A stretch of 9,740 bases of DNA from an uncultured Rivibacter sp. GTDB lineage: Bacteria > Pseudomonadota > Gammaproteobacteria > Burkholderiales > Burkholderiaceae. The stretch is from the NCBI GenBank assembly GCA_946481025.1, contig CAMLNA010000151.1:1-9740 (forward strand). The letters run 5' to 3'. The position numbers and the translations under genes were made by a program. The notes below the pieces were generated by a model. It saw only the letters and a program-made list of their open reading frames with translations, searched no databases and was not told the DNA's origin. This document shows positions 1 through 7,000 of the stretch, piece after piece. The stretch's first letter is position 1. Every line of letters starts with the position of its first letter.

Positions 1-113
1 CCTTCGCCTTCCAGGCGGTACAGGCGGGTCTGGCTGGTGAACAGGCCCATCAGGCCCGCGGCAAACTCGCCGGCCTTGCCGGCGGCAGCGGAGGCCAGCT
101 CATTCAAGTTCAT
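1..113 (-). CDS. vgrG: Probable T6SS spike protein VgrG (TssI), N-terminal fragment
   Basis: Only the first 37 codons are in the window; the gene continues past the left edge. The ATG (111-113, read on the minus strand) is preceded by an AGGGAG ribosome-binding site about 8 nt upstream, which fixes the start. The peptide begins MNLNELASAAAGK, followed by a small-residue helix and then FTSQTRLYRLEGEG. That last segment resembles the opening strand of the gp27-like domain in Burkholderiales VgrG proteins, where a short Ala/Gly-rich leader precedes an 'R-L-Y-R-L' strand. VgrG trimers sit on the Hcp tube and carry PAAR and effectors. The gene lies 52 nt downstream of the 295-residue membrane protein gene on the same strand, so the two are probably co-transcribed. 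The identification rests on a short N-terminus plus T6SS context. Another T6SS-linked protein is possible. Confidence 0.6.
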   Translation of the reverse strand, partial: MNLNELASAAAGKAGEFAAGLMGLFTSQTRLYRLEGE

Positions 114-165
114 GTTGTGACTCCCTGGTTCACACGTCTCGCGGCTTCGACAGCTTTCGCAGCCG

Positions 166-1053
166 TCAGAGCGCCGAGCGTGGCAGCGATGAGCACTCGG
201 GGTCGGCGCCCCAGCGGCCCGAACACACCTTGGCGCGGCATGCGCTCGCGTCGGCGCCGCTTTGCGCCTTGCAGCGCTTGAGCTGCTCGCGGGTGCTGGA
301 ACGGCCGCTGCGGGGCGCGCTCGTGGCGGCGGCGCCTGCACTGCCGCCGCGCTGGCCGCTGTTGATGTGCGCCACCATGGCCTCGAGCAGGGCCACGTCG
401 GCATCCGGCGTGCGGGCACCGGGGGCAGCGGCCACCGCCTGCCGCTCCTTGCCGTCCTTGCTGGTGGACGCCTTGCGGGCGGGCTCGCGTTTCGACGGCG
501 CAGGCGCCGCTGCGGCAACCTTGCGCGGCGCAGGTTCGGCGGCCGGCGCCGATGCTGCTGCCGGTGCCGATGTTTCGCCCGGCGCGGTGAGTGCTGCCAG
601 GGGCGAGCCGGTCGAGGCCGGCACCGAAGAGGCGGCGGCTTGTACTTGCGAAGGGGCTTCGATCAGCACCGCACCCGCAGCAGCCTCCGAGGCTGCTGCG
701 GCCGGCGGCGAGGCCATGGCGGCGCTGGCCGCTGCCGGAGCGGGCGCCGGGGCTTCAGCCGCGGCGGAGGCCCGGGCCAGTTGCGCAGTCGGCTCGGGCG
801 AGGCGCTGTTCCACCACGTGAAGCTCGCGCCCACGGCCACCACGAGCAGCAGGGCGAGCATCCACTTGCGGCCGTTGTTGCCTGGCTTGCGTGCAGGGGC
901 GGCAAGGTCGGCATCGGAGGCGAGCGCCCATAGAATCCGCGTGTCTTGCGCGTCGTTGCGCTCCGCGCCGCCACTTTGGCCGGGGCGGCCGGGTCCCAGC
1001 AGGCTGGGCATGCCTTCCGGCGCCGGCCGGCTCGATGATGGTTCGATGCTCAA
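166..1053 (-). CDS. Single-pass membrane protein with Ala/Pro-rich linker and Cys-rich C-terminus, function unknown
   Basis: I do not recognise a family. I start it at TTG (1051-1053) because GGGAGGG lies 7 nt upstream; a longer version from GTG at 1099-1101 would add 16 residues but has no such site. From the TTG, the 295 residues are: a soluble N-terminus of about 63 residues containing a short ILWALASDADLA helix-like motif; one transmembrane segment at about 64-81 (core MLALLLVVAVGASF) preceded by Arg/Lys; a long Ala/Pro low-complexity stretch (about 82-210); and a more polar C-terminus. That C-terminus ends in a compact segment with four cysteines (about C261, C272, C277, C287; pattern C-x10-C-x4-C-x9-C) plus a Trp. 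Positive charges before the helix suggest N-in/C-out, placing the Cys tail in the periplasm, where two disulfides could form. This is inferred. It lies just upstream of the probable vgrG and diverges from the peptidase gene. A long opposite-strand frame here lacks domains and a good ribosome site. Confidence 0.7.
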   Translation of the reverse strand: MSIEPSSSRPAPEGMPSLLGPGRPGQSGGAERNDAQDTRILWALASDADLAAPARKPGNNGRKWMLALLLVVAVGASFTWWNSASPEPTAQLARASAAAEAPAPAPAAASAAMASPPAAAASEAAAGAVLIEAPSQVQAAASSVPASTGSPLAALTAPGETSAPAAASAPAAEPAPRKVAAAAPAPSKREPARKASTSKDGKERQAVAAAPGARTPDADVALLEAMVAHINSGQRGGSAGAAATSAPRSGRSSTREQLKRCKAQSGADASACRAKVCSGRWGADPECSSLPRSAL

Positions 1054-1186
1054 GCGCCACCCTCCCTGGATTGGCTCTGATTCTTCAGCTTGTTGACACA
1101 CCGCGTGATGCGTCCATTGAGGTGAGCGCCGGATTCTAGGGACGCCCCGCGATGGCCTCGCCCGATACGAAACTACTCGTTACACC
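1054..1186. promoter_or_regulatory. Divergent intergenic region between membrane protein and M15 peptidase genes
   Basis: This 133-bp gap must hold promoters for both directions if each gene starts its own transcript. It contains TTGACA at 1093-1098 (plus strand), an exact -35 hexamer, but no convincing -10 16-18 bp further on (CATTGA/TTGAGG are poor). On the minus strand TAGAAT (1133-1138) is a 5/6 match to a -10 box, without a good -35. Neither is a secure promoter. A 15-codon ORF (1152-1199) also begins here. Confidence 0.3.
1060..1066 (-). promoter_or_regulatory. Strong ribosome-binding site deciding a TTG start
   Basis: On the minus strand the sequence reads GGGAGGG, 6-7 nt before the TTG at 1051-1053. 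It is the best Shine-Dalgarno match near the 5' end of this gene, and it lies inside the longer GTG-started frame, which argues for the shorter protein. Confidence 0.6.
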
Positions 1187-1199
1187 GTGTTCGTCCTGA
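1152..1199 (+). CDS. Possible 15-codon leader ORF overlapping the peptidase start
   Basis: ATG at 1152 has AGGGA 9 nt upstream (1138-1142) and encodes MASPDTKLLVTPCSS before TGA at 1197-1199. It overlaps the GTG start of the M15 peptidase gene (1187) by 13 nt in a different frame. The peptidase GTG has no recognisable ribosome site of its own, so translation of this short frame could feed ribosomes to it by coupling. Length and composition alone cannot show that it is translated. It may be chance. Confidence 0.25.
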   Translation: MASPDTKLLVTPCSS

Positions 1200-2020
1200 T
1201 CGTTGTCGCGTACCTTCTGCTGGCGAGCGCGCTGGTCGCACTGTGGCTGTTTCCCGAGCCGCGTCAACACCTGATCGGGTGGAGCAGGCGTCGCGCGAGG
1301 CAACTTCACAACGCCATGCAACGGCTGTTCGATGGCGGGCGCGGTGGCGTTCAGAGCGCTCAGCAGCGCTCGGCCGCCGCAGCCGGCTGGCTGCAGCAGC
1401 GGGCGGCGCTCATCGCCGCCACGGCGGGCCTCGTGCTGCTGCCGGCGCTGCTCATCCTGCTGTGGCGCGGCGTGCACACCTTCGACCCGCTGGAGCCCGA
1501 TGCGCTCGACCCGCAGTCGCAGGTGGCGCAACTGTTGCGCGGCGAACAGCTGGTGCCGCCGCCGCCGCTGCCGCCCGAAGTGTTCACCCGGGCCGAGATC
1601 GAGGAGTCAAGGCCGCAGCTCAGCACCGCGGACCGTCGCTGGGACCTGCTCGATCATGACTTCCAGCAGCGCCTGCTCCTGGTGTTCAAGCTGATGCGCG
1701 AAGAGCACGGCTACGAGATGGTGCTGCTCGAAGGCTATCGATCGCCCGAGCGCCAGGCCATGCTGCAGGGCCTGGGGCCGCACGTCACCAACGCCGCGGC
1801 CTTCCAGAGCTTCCACCAGTACGGCTTGGCGGCCGACTGCGCCTTCCTGCGCAACGGCCGGGTGGTCATCAGCGAAAAGGACCCGTGGGCGCAGCGCGGC
1901 TACGAGCTCTACGGCCGGATGGCCGAACGCATGGGCCTGCGCTGGGGAGGCCGCTGGCAGATGCTCGACCTCGGGCACGTGGAGCTGCCCCGCGCCGGCA
2001 CGCTGGGCAAGAAGCCCTGA
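1187..2020 (+). CDS. Membrane-anchored M15-family peptidoglycan peptidase (TagX-like)
   Basis: The C-terminal half carries the M15 zinc-peptidase signature. EGYRSPERQ (182-190) is followed by SFHQYGLAAD (208-217), giving zinc ligands H210 and D217. DLGHVELP (261-268) then gives the third ligand H264, with D261 three residues before it as likely catalytic acid, as in L-alanyl-D-glutamate endopeptidases of phage origin. Two transmembrane helices lie at about 2-21 and 73-93. The loop between them is Arg-rich (GWSRRRARQ), so both termini, including the catalytic domain, should face the periplasm. A Pro-rich linker (124-130) joins helix 2 to the enzyme. In T6SS loci such enzymes (TagX in Acinetobacter) cut peptidoglycan to let the secretion complex cross the wall; that role here is inferred from context. 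The GTG start is chosen because it includes helix 1 and the next in-frame ATG (codon 44) would delete it. No Shine-Dalgarno is visible. Confidence 0.85.
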   Translation: MFVLIVVAYLLLASALVALWLFPEPRQHLIGWSRRRARQLHNAMQRLFDGGRGGVQSAQQRSAAAAGWLQQRAALIAATAGLVLLPALLILLWRGVHTFDPLEPDALDPQSQVAQLLRGEQLVPPPPLPPEVFTRAEIEESRPQLSTADRRWDLLDHDFQQRLLLVFKLMREEHGYEMVLLEGYRSPERQAMLQGLGPHVTNAAAFQSFHQYGLAADCAFLRNGRVVISEKDPWAQRGYELYGRMAERMGLRWGGRWQMLDLGHVELPRAGTLGKKP

Positions 2021-2199
2021 ATCGCCGGGTCCTGATACCAACTGTCACATCTGGTGTTGTTGTTTGTCCCCTCAAACGGGGGTCCATGCCATGCATCGCA
2101 CGTGTCCATGGATAGACTGCGCAGCGGCCGCCGGCGCCTCTGTCATGCGCAGCAGCGCGGCCCACAACACAGGCAAAGCAGCTACAGGGAGCGGGCAGT
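2021..2199. promoter_or_regulatory. 179-bp non-coding gap upstream of the PAAR operon
   Basis: This is one of the few non-coding stretches in the window, and it is less GC-rich in its first half. It most likely holds the promoter of the PAAR-to-OmpA operon. Visible elements are a weak CCCC/GGGG stem around a 6-nt loop (2068-2081, extendable by two wobble pairs), a perfect direct repeat GTCCATG at 2082-2088 and 2104-2110 (22 bp apart, about two helical turns), and a possible -10 TAGACT (2113-2118) with no matching -35. I see no sigma-54 GG/GC signature. Just before the PAAR gene is its ribosome site AGGGAG (2186-2191). Confidence 0.4.
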
Positions 2200-2469
2200 A
2201 TGGGACGACCCTTCATCACCTTGGGTGACAAGACCGACCACGGCGGAACCGTGATCGAGGCATCGGCCGTGTCCGACACCGGCGGCAAGCGTCTCGCCCG
2301 CGTGGGCGACAAGGTCTCCTGCCCGAAGAAGGGCCATGGCGGCACCACCGTCATCGCCACCGGCGACCCCACGATGATCATTGACGGCAAGCCGGCCGCG
2401 CGGCACGGCGACAAGACCGCCTGCGGCGCAACGCTGATCGCCTCGCAGGCGGTGAGCACCGACATCTGA
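2200..2469 (+). CDS. PAAR-domain T6SS spike-tip protein
   Basis: The 89-residue protein is essentially one PAAR domain, the usual size for a stand-alone PAAR. It shows the typical repeated Gly-Asp pattern: LGDKTDHGG (8-16), VGDKVSCPKKGHGG (35-48), TGDPTMIIDGKPAARHGDKT (54-73) and a final ACGATLIAS (74-82). Candidate zinc ligands near the tip are H14, C41, H46, H69 and C75; PAAR proteins use His/Cys ligands to hold the cone tip. There is no C-terminal toxin extension, so it would cap a VgrG trimer and either recruit effectors non-covalently or serve only as a sharpened tip. ATG at 2200 follows AGGGAG by 8 nt. It is the first gene of the tightly packed downstream operon, with only 13 nt to the next start. 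Confidence 0.92.
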   Translation: MGRPFITLGDKTDHGGTVIEASAVSDTGGKRLARVGDKVSCPKKGHGGTTVIATGDPTMIIDGKPAARHGDKTACGATLIASQAVSTDI

Positions 2470-2482
2470 GCCGGCTCTCGCG

Positions 2483-3982
2483 ATGGGAGCGGTGCTGCGC
2501 CGGGCAGCAGTGGCGCTGTTGCTGCTGGCCTTCATCTTCGCGCTGGTCTGGGGCGTCACCCTGTGGCGCTGGGACAGCACGCGCAGGTTGATCGAGACAC
2601 GCGATGTCGTGCTCTATCTGTTCTTCCTGCCGGTGTGCGCCTGGCTGGTGGTGCTGCTGGCCCGATGGGCCTGGAACAGCTCGGCCCACAAGGCTTCGGC
2701 AGCGCCGGCCGGTGCAGCGGCGGCCGCGCCGGCTGTCGCTGCCGCGCCTTCGGCGGCAGAACAGGAACGCGCCTGGTCGTTCGCGGTGTTGTGGCACGGC
2801 CTGCACACGAGCGCCGCGGCCGATGCGGCGGGCACCGCAGCCGCGCTGGCCGGCGGCCAGCAGCGGCCGCAGCTCGACCCCGCCCTGCGCGACCCCGACG
2901 GCCTGCCGGTGCTGAGCGGCCGCGCCGAAGGCGTGGACGGCGCGGTCGATGCGTTGAAGGCCGAATGGGCGCAGCTCGTGCTGCCTGCCCAGCTCACCGC
3001 CGCGCAGGCCGCGCGCACGCAGGCCGCCTCGCAGGACGCGCAGACGCCGTGGCTGCGTGCCGCCGCGCTGCTGCAGCTGCAGTGGCACGCCACCCTGGCC
3101 CAGCTCGACGAAGTGCTGCCCCCGCCGCGCAGCGATGCCGCCGCGCCGCCGCGCATCCCGCGCCTGGCCGTGCGCTGCGGCGTGCCGGCGCACTGGCCGC
3201 AGGGGCAGCGTTCCGTCGTGGAGCAATGGCTGCTGCAGTCGTTGAAGCAGCGCCGCGCCGAGCTGGCCGGCGTGGCCGCGGTGACGGTGCAGCCGCTCGA
3301 ATCCGGCGAAGAGCTGCTGTCGGCCGGAGAGCAGCAGCTCGTGATGTGGCGCCGCGAGCAGATCGACGGCCTGCTGCTGCTGCTGTGTGCCGACAGCACG
3401 CTCGACGAGCAGCAGCTCGAACGCTGGGCTGCGGCGCAGCAGCTGCTGTCCGGCCCGCGCACTGAGGGCCGGGTGCCCGGCGAAGCGGCCGCCGCGGTGA
3501 TGCTGGCCGCGGGGGCGTGGCCGGCGGAGGCCGCCGACAAGCCTCATCTCCAGCGCATGGCGCTGATGCGCCGCGACAAGCCGGCCGATGCGGCGGGCCG
3601 CATCTCGAGCGAGACCGCCGAACGCGTGCTGGCCGACAGCCTCAAGGCCGCGCAGCTGCCCAGCGACAAGCTGGCCGCGCTGGTGAGCGACGCCGACCTG
3701 CGCCCGCGCACCATGCGCGAGCTCACCGGCGCGCTGCTGCCCGCGGCCGAGCACCTGCAGCTCGGGGAAGACGTGCTTTGCCTCGGCACGGCCTGCGGCG
3801 AACTGGGCATCGCACGGCCCTTGTGCCTGCTGAGCCTGGCCGCGGCGCAGGCCACGCAGCTCAAGCAGCCGGTGGCCGTGCTGGCGGTGGCCCCGGCACA
3901 CGAACGCCTCGCGCTGCTGGTGCAGCCGGACGGCAAGCCACCCGAACCCTCTTCCCCCTCTTCTGCTTCGAAGGCGAGCTGA
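2483..3982 (+). CDS. Two-TM protein with a degenerate ketosynthase/thiolase-like fold
   Basis: The 499 residues start with two transmembrane helices (about 8-28 and 42-61), an Ala-rich linker (70-93), then a large soluble region. That region follows the order of motifs in ketosynthases: AVLWHGLHTS (101-110) where the first strand and loop lie; LDPALRDPDGLPVLSGR (131-147); DGLLLLLCADS (295-305); GRVPGEAAAAVML (329-341), matching the 'G-F-V-x-GEGA' loop; a stretch at 401-414 (SDADLRPRTMRE) where the HGTGT loop would be; and CLGTACGELGIARPL (433-447) where 'GHxxGAAG' would be. The catalytic Cys nucleophile motif and both active-site His are absent, so it is probably not an enzyme. The fold call is inference from motif order. 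TMs and gene position are seen directly. Both hydrophilic ends would be cytoplasmic if the loop at 29-41 is periplasmic, but that loop is basic, so orientation is uncertain. ATG at 2483 has no clear ribosome site and sits 13 nt after the PAAR stop, suggesting coupling. Confidence 0.8.
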   Translation: MGAVLRRAAVALLLLAFIFALVWGVTLWRWDSTRRLIETRDVVLYLFFLPVCAWLVVLLARWAWNSSAHKASAAPAGAAAAAPAVAAAPSAAEQERAWSFAVLWHGLHTSAAADAAGTAAALAGGQQRPQLDPALRDPDGLPVLSGRAEGVDGAVDALKAEWAQLVLPAQLTAAQAARTQAASQDAQTPWLRAAALLQLQWHATLAQLDEVLPPPRSDAAAPPRIPRLAVRCGVPAHWPQGQRSVVEQWLLQSLKQRRAELAGVAAVTVQPLESGEELLSAGEQQLVMWRREQIDGLLLLLCADSTLDEQQLERWAAAQQLLSGPRTEGRVPGEAAAAVMLAAGAWPAEAADKPHLQRMALMRRDKPADAAGRISSETAERVLADSLKAAQLPSDKLAALVSDADLRPRTMRELTGALLPAAEHLQLGEDVLCLGTACGELGIARPLCLLSLAAAQATQLKQPVAVLAVAPAHERLALLVQPDGKPPEPSSPSSASKAS

Positions 3983-4029
3983 GGCTGCGCCCCGCGAAAC
4001 CCGAACACCGACACGACCCCCCGTCAGTC

Positions 4030-7000
4030 ATGCAACGCATCTGGACCTTCCTGTTCGACCCGCGCACGCTTGCCGTGATCGGCCTGGTGGCGCTGGCCAC
4101 CTTCTTGCTGCTGGGCGCGGACGTCCTCAAGCTGGGCATCGTGTGGGCGTTCGTCGCGCTCGGCGTGCTGCTGCTCGGGTGGGGGTTGTGGCGAGCGTTC
4201 CAGTGGTGGCGCGCCCGGCGCGCGGCACAGCAGTTCGAGCAGGGCATCGAAGGCGAGGCCGAGCGTGCCGCGAAAAAGGCGTCGGGCACTGCCAAGCGTG
4301 CCGAGGTGGCGGCGCTGCGCGAGCGCATGCAGGAGGCCGTGAAGACGCTGAAGAGCTCGAAGATCGGCGTGATGTCGGGGTCGCAGGCGCTCTACGAGCT
4401 GCCCTGGTACATGGTGATCGGCAACCCGGCAGCGGGCAAGAGCTCGGCCATCACGATGTCGGGCCTCAAGTTCCCGTTTTCCGACAACAGCGGCGCGGTG
4501 ATCCATGGCATCGGCGGCACGCGCAACTGCGACTGGTTCTTCACCACCGAGGGCATCCTGCTCGACACCGCGGGGCGCTATTCGGTGCATGAAGAAGACC
4601 GGGAGGAGTGGCTGGGCTTCCTGTCGCTGCTGCGCAAGTACCGGCCCAAGGCGCCGATCAACGGGATCATCCTCGCGGTGAGCGTGGCCGAGCTGGCAGG
4701 CAAGAAGCCGGACTTCACCATCCAGCTCGCCAAGCAGCTGCGCCAGCGCGTGCAGGAGCTGACCGAAAACCTCGCGGTGTTCGCGCCCATCTACGTGGTG
4801 TTCACCAAGGCCGACCTGATCGCCGGCTTTGCCGAGTTCTTCGAAGACGGCGACCGCGACGAACGCGAGCGCGTGTGGGGCGCGACACTGCCCTACGACG
4901 CGCCGCACAAGCCCGGCGGTGAACACAAGAGCGATGCGATCGCGCTGTTCGACAAGCACTTCGACGAGCTCTTCCAGGGCCTGAAGGCCGCGTCGGTGGC
5001 ACGCATGTCGCTGCAGCGCGGCGAGGCCATGTCGCCCGGCGTGCTGAGCTTTCCGCTCGAGTTCGCGACGCTCAAGCCGTCGCTGCGCACCTTCATCAGC
5101 ACGCTGTTCGAAGACAACCCCTACCAGTTCCGCCCGATCTTCCGCGGCTTCTACTTCACGAGCGCGGTGCAGGAGGGCACGTCCACCAGCCGCGCCAGCG
5201 AGCGGGTCGCGCAGCGCTTCGGCCTGCAGGTGCGCCCGCACACGACCACCGCGCAGGTGTTCTCGCGCGACGGCTTCTTCCTGAAGCAGCTGTTCTCGAA
5301 GGTCATCTTCGCCGACCGCAATCTCGTCAAGCAGTACGCGAGCCCGGTCAAGGCGCGCTGGCGCCGCGCCACCTTCGCGGCCAGCGTGGTGCTGCTGGCC
5401 ACGGTGCTCGGCCTGTGGAGCTGGTCGTATGTCGGCAACCGCCAGCTGGTGGCCAACGTGCAGGCCGATCTCGACAAGGCGGTCAAGCTGCAGGCCAGCC
5501 GCACCGACCTGCAGTCGCGCCTGGAGGCGCTGGAGCTGCTGCAGGACCGGCTGGTGCAGCTGCAGTCGTTCCGCGAGAACCGGCCGTGGTCGGTGTCGCT
5601 GGGGCTCTATCAGGGCGAGGCGATCGAGCAGCTGGTGCAGCGCGAATACTTCACCGGCATCCGTGAGCTGATGCTGGTGCCGGTGGCCGGTGCGATCGAG
5701 TCCTACCTTGCCGAGGTGAACGCGAATGCGGCCGAGCTGAAGCCGGCCACCGCCGGCAGCGAGGCGGCGGCGCCCACGCCGGCCTCCACGCGCAACAGCA
5801 ATGCCGCACCGGGCAGCCCCTACACCAGCGCGTCGGCCACCAACGTGAACGACGCCTACAACGCCCTCAAGACCTACGTGATGCTGGCCGACCGCAGCCG
5901 CATCGAGCCGGGCCACCTGAGCGACCAGGTCACGCGCTTCTGGCGCGTGTGGCTGGAAGCCAACCGCGGCGTGATGCCGCGCGAGCGCATGATCCGCAGC
6001 GCCGAGCGGGTGCTGTCGTTCGCCTTGTCGCAGATGGCCGACCCCGCCTTCCCGCAGATCCAGAACAACCTGGGCGTGCTCGACCAGACGCGCGAGAGCC
6101 TGCGCCGCGTGGTGCGCGGCATGCCGGCGCGCGAGCGCGTCTACAGCGAGATCCGGGCGCGCGCCTCCACCCGCTTCGCGCCGATGACGGTGGCCCGCAT
6201 CGTGGACGAGGCCGACAAGGACATCGTGGCCGGCAGCTATGCGATCTCGGGTGCCTTCACCCGCGACGCGTGGGAGAAGTACGTCGAGGACGCCATCAAG
6301 GACGCCGCGTACAAGGAGCTGCAGTCCGAGGACTGGGTGCTCAAGACCTCGGCGCGCGACGACCTGTCGCTGGAGGGCAGCCCCGAGCAGATCCAGAAGG
6401 CGCTGATCCAGATGTACAAGACCGAGTACGTGCGCGAATGGCAGAAGTTCGTGCAGGGCGTCAGCGTCGCCGAGTTCGGCAGCTTCGAGCAGGCCGTGTT
6501 GCGCATGAACCGGCTCGGCGACCCGGCGGCCTCGCCGGTGGGCAAGCTGATGCAGACGCTCTACGACGAAACCTCGTGGGACAACCCCTCGCTGCTCAAC
6601 GACCGCCTCGCCAAGACGCAGCAGGGCTTCATCGCCTGGATCAAGCGTGTCGTGCTCGGCCAGTCGCCTTCGCAGGTGCAGGTCAACGTCAACGTGCAGA
6701 CCGGACAGGCCGGCATTCCCATGGGGCCGATCGGCAAGGAGTTCGCCGGCCTGTCACGGCTGATGATGTCGCGCGACAACTCGCCCACGTTGATGAAGAC
6801 CTACCTCGAGACGCTGGCCAAGGTGCGTTCGCGCTTCAACCAGATCAAGACCCAGGGCGACCCGGGGCCTGCGGCGCGGCAGCTCATGCAGCAGACGCTC
6901 GAAGGCTCGGGCTCCGAGCTGTCCGACGCGCTGCGCCTGGTGGACGAGCAGATGCTCAACGGCATGACCGACACCGCGCGCAGCGCGCTGCGGCCGCTGC

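Noticed and set aside
230..1096. 288-residue plus-strand frame opposite the Cys-tailed membrane protein gene
   Set aside because: Ala-rich antisense shadow with no domain or ribosome site; the minus-strand frame has a strong Shine-Dalgarno, a clear TM segment and a structured tail.
1093..1098. Exact TTGACA as a -35 box for the peptidase gene
   Set aside because: No acceptable -10 hexamer at 16-18 bp; a hexamer match alone is not enough to call a promoter.
2068..2082. CCCC/GGGG stem as an intrinsic terminator for the M15 gene
   Set aside because: Only four strong pairs and no T-run after the stem.
2378..3901. 507-residue minus-strand frame
   Set aside because: Arg/His/Gln/Gly-rich composition typical of the antisense of GC-rich codons; it lies opposite the PAAR and pseudo-ketosynthase genes, which have coherent protein sequence.
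3517..4029. Upstream in-frame extension of tssM
   Set aside because: Arg/Gly/Ala-rich, overlaps the preceding gene in another frame, and would put 171 non-hydrophobic residues before the TssM N-terminal helices.
4024..5916. 630-residue minus-strand frame
   Set aside because: Antisense of the conserved TssM N-terminal half, with His/Arg/Gln-rich shadow composition and no motif.
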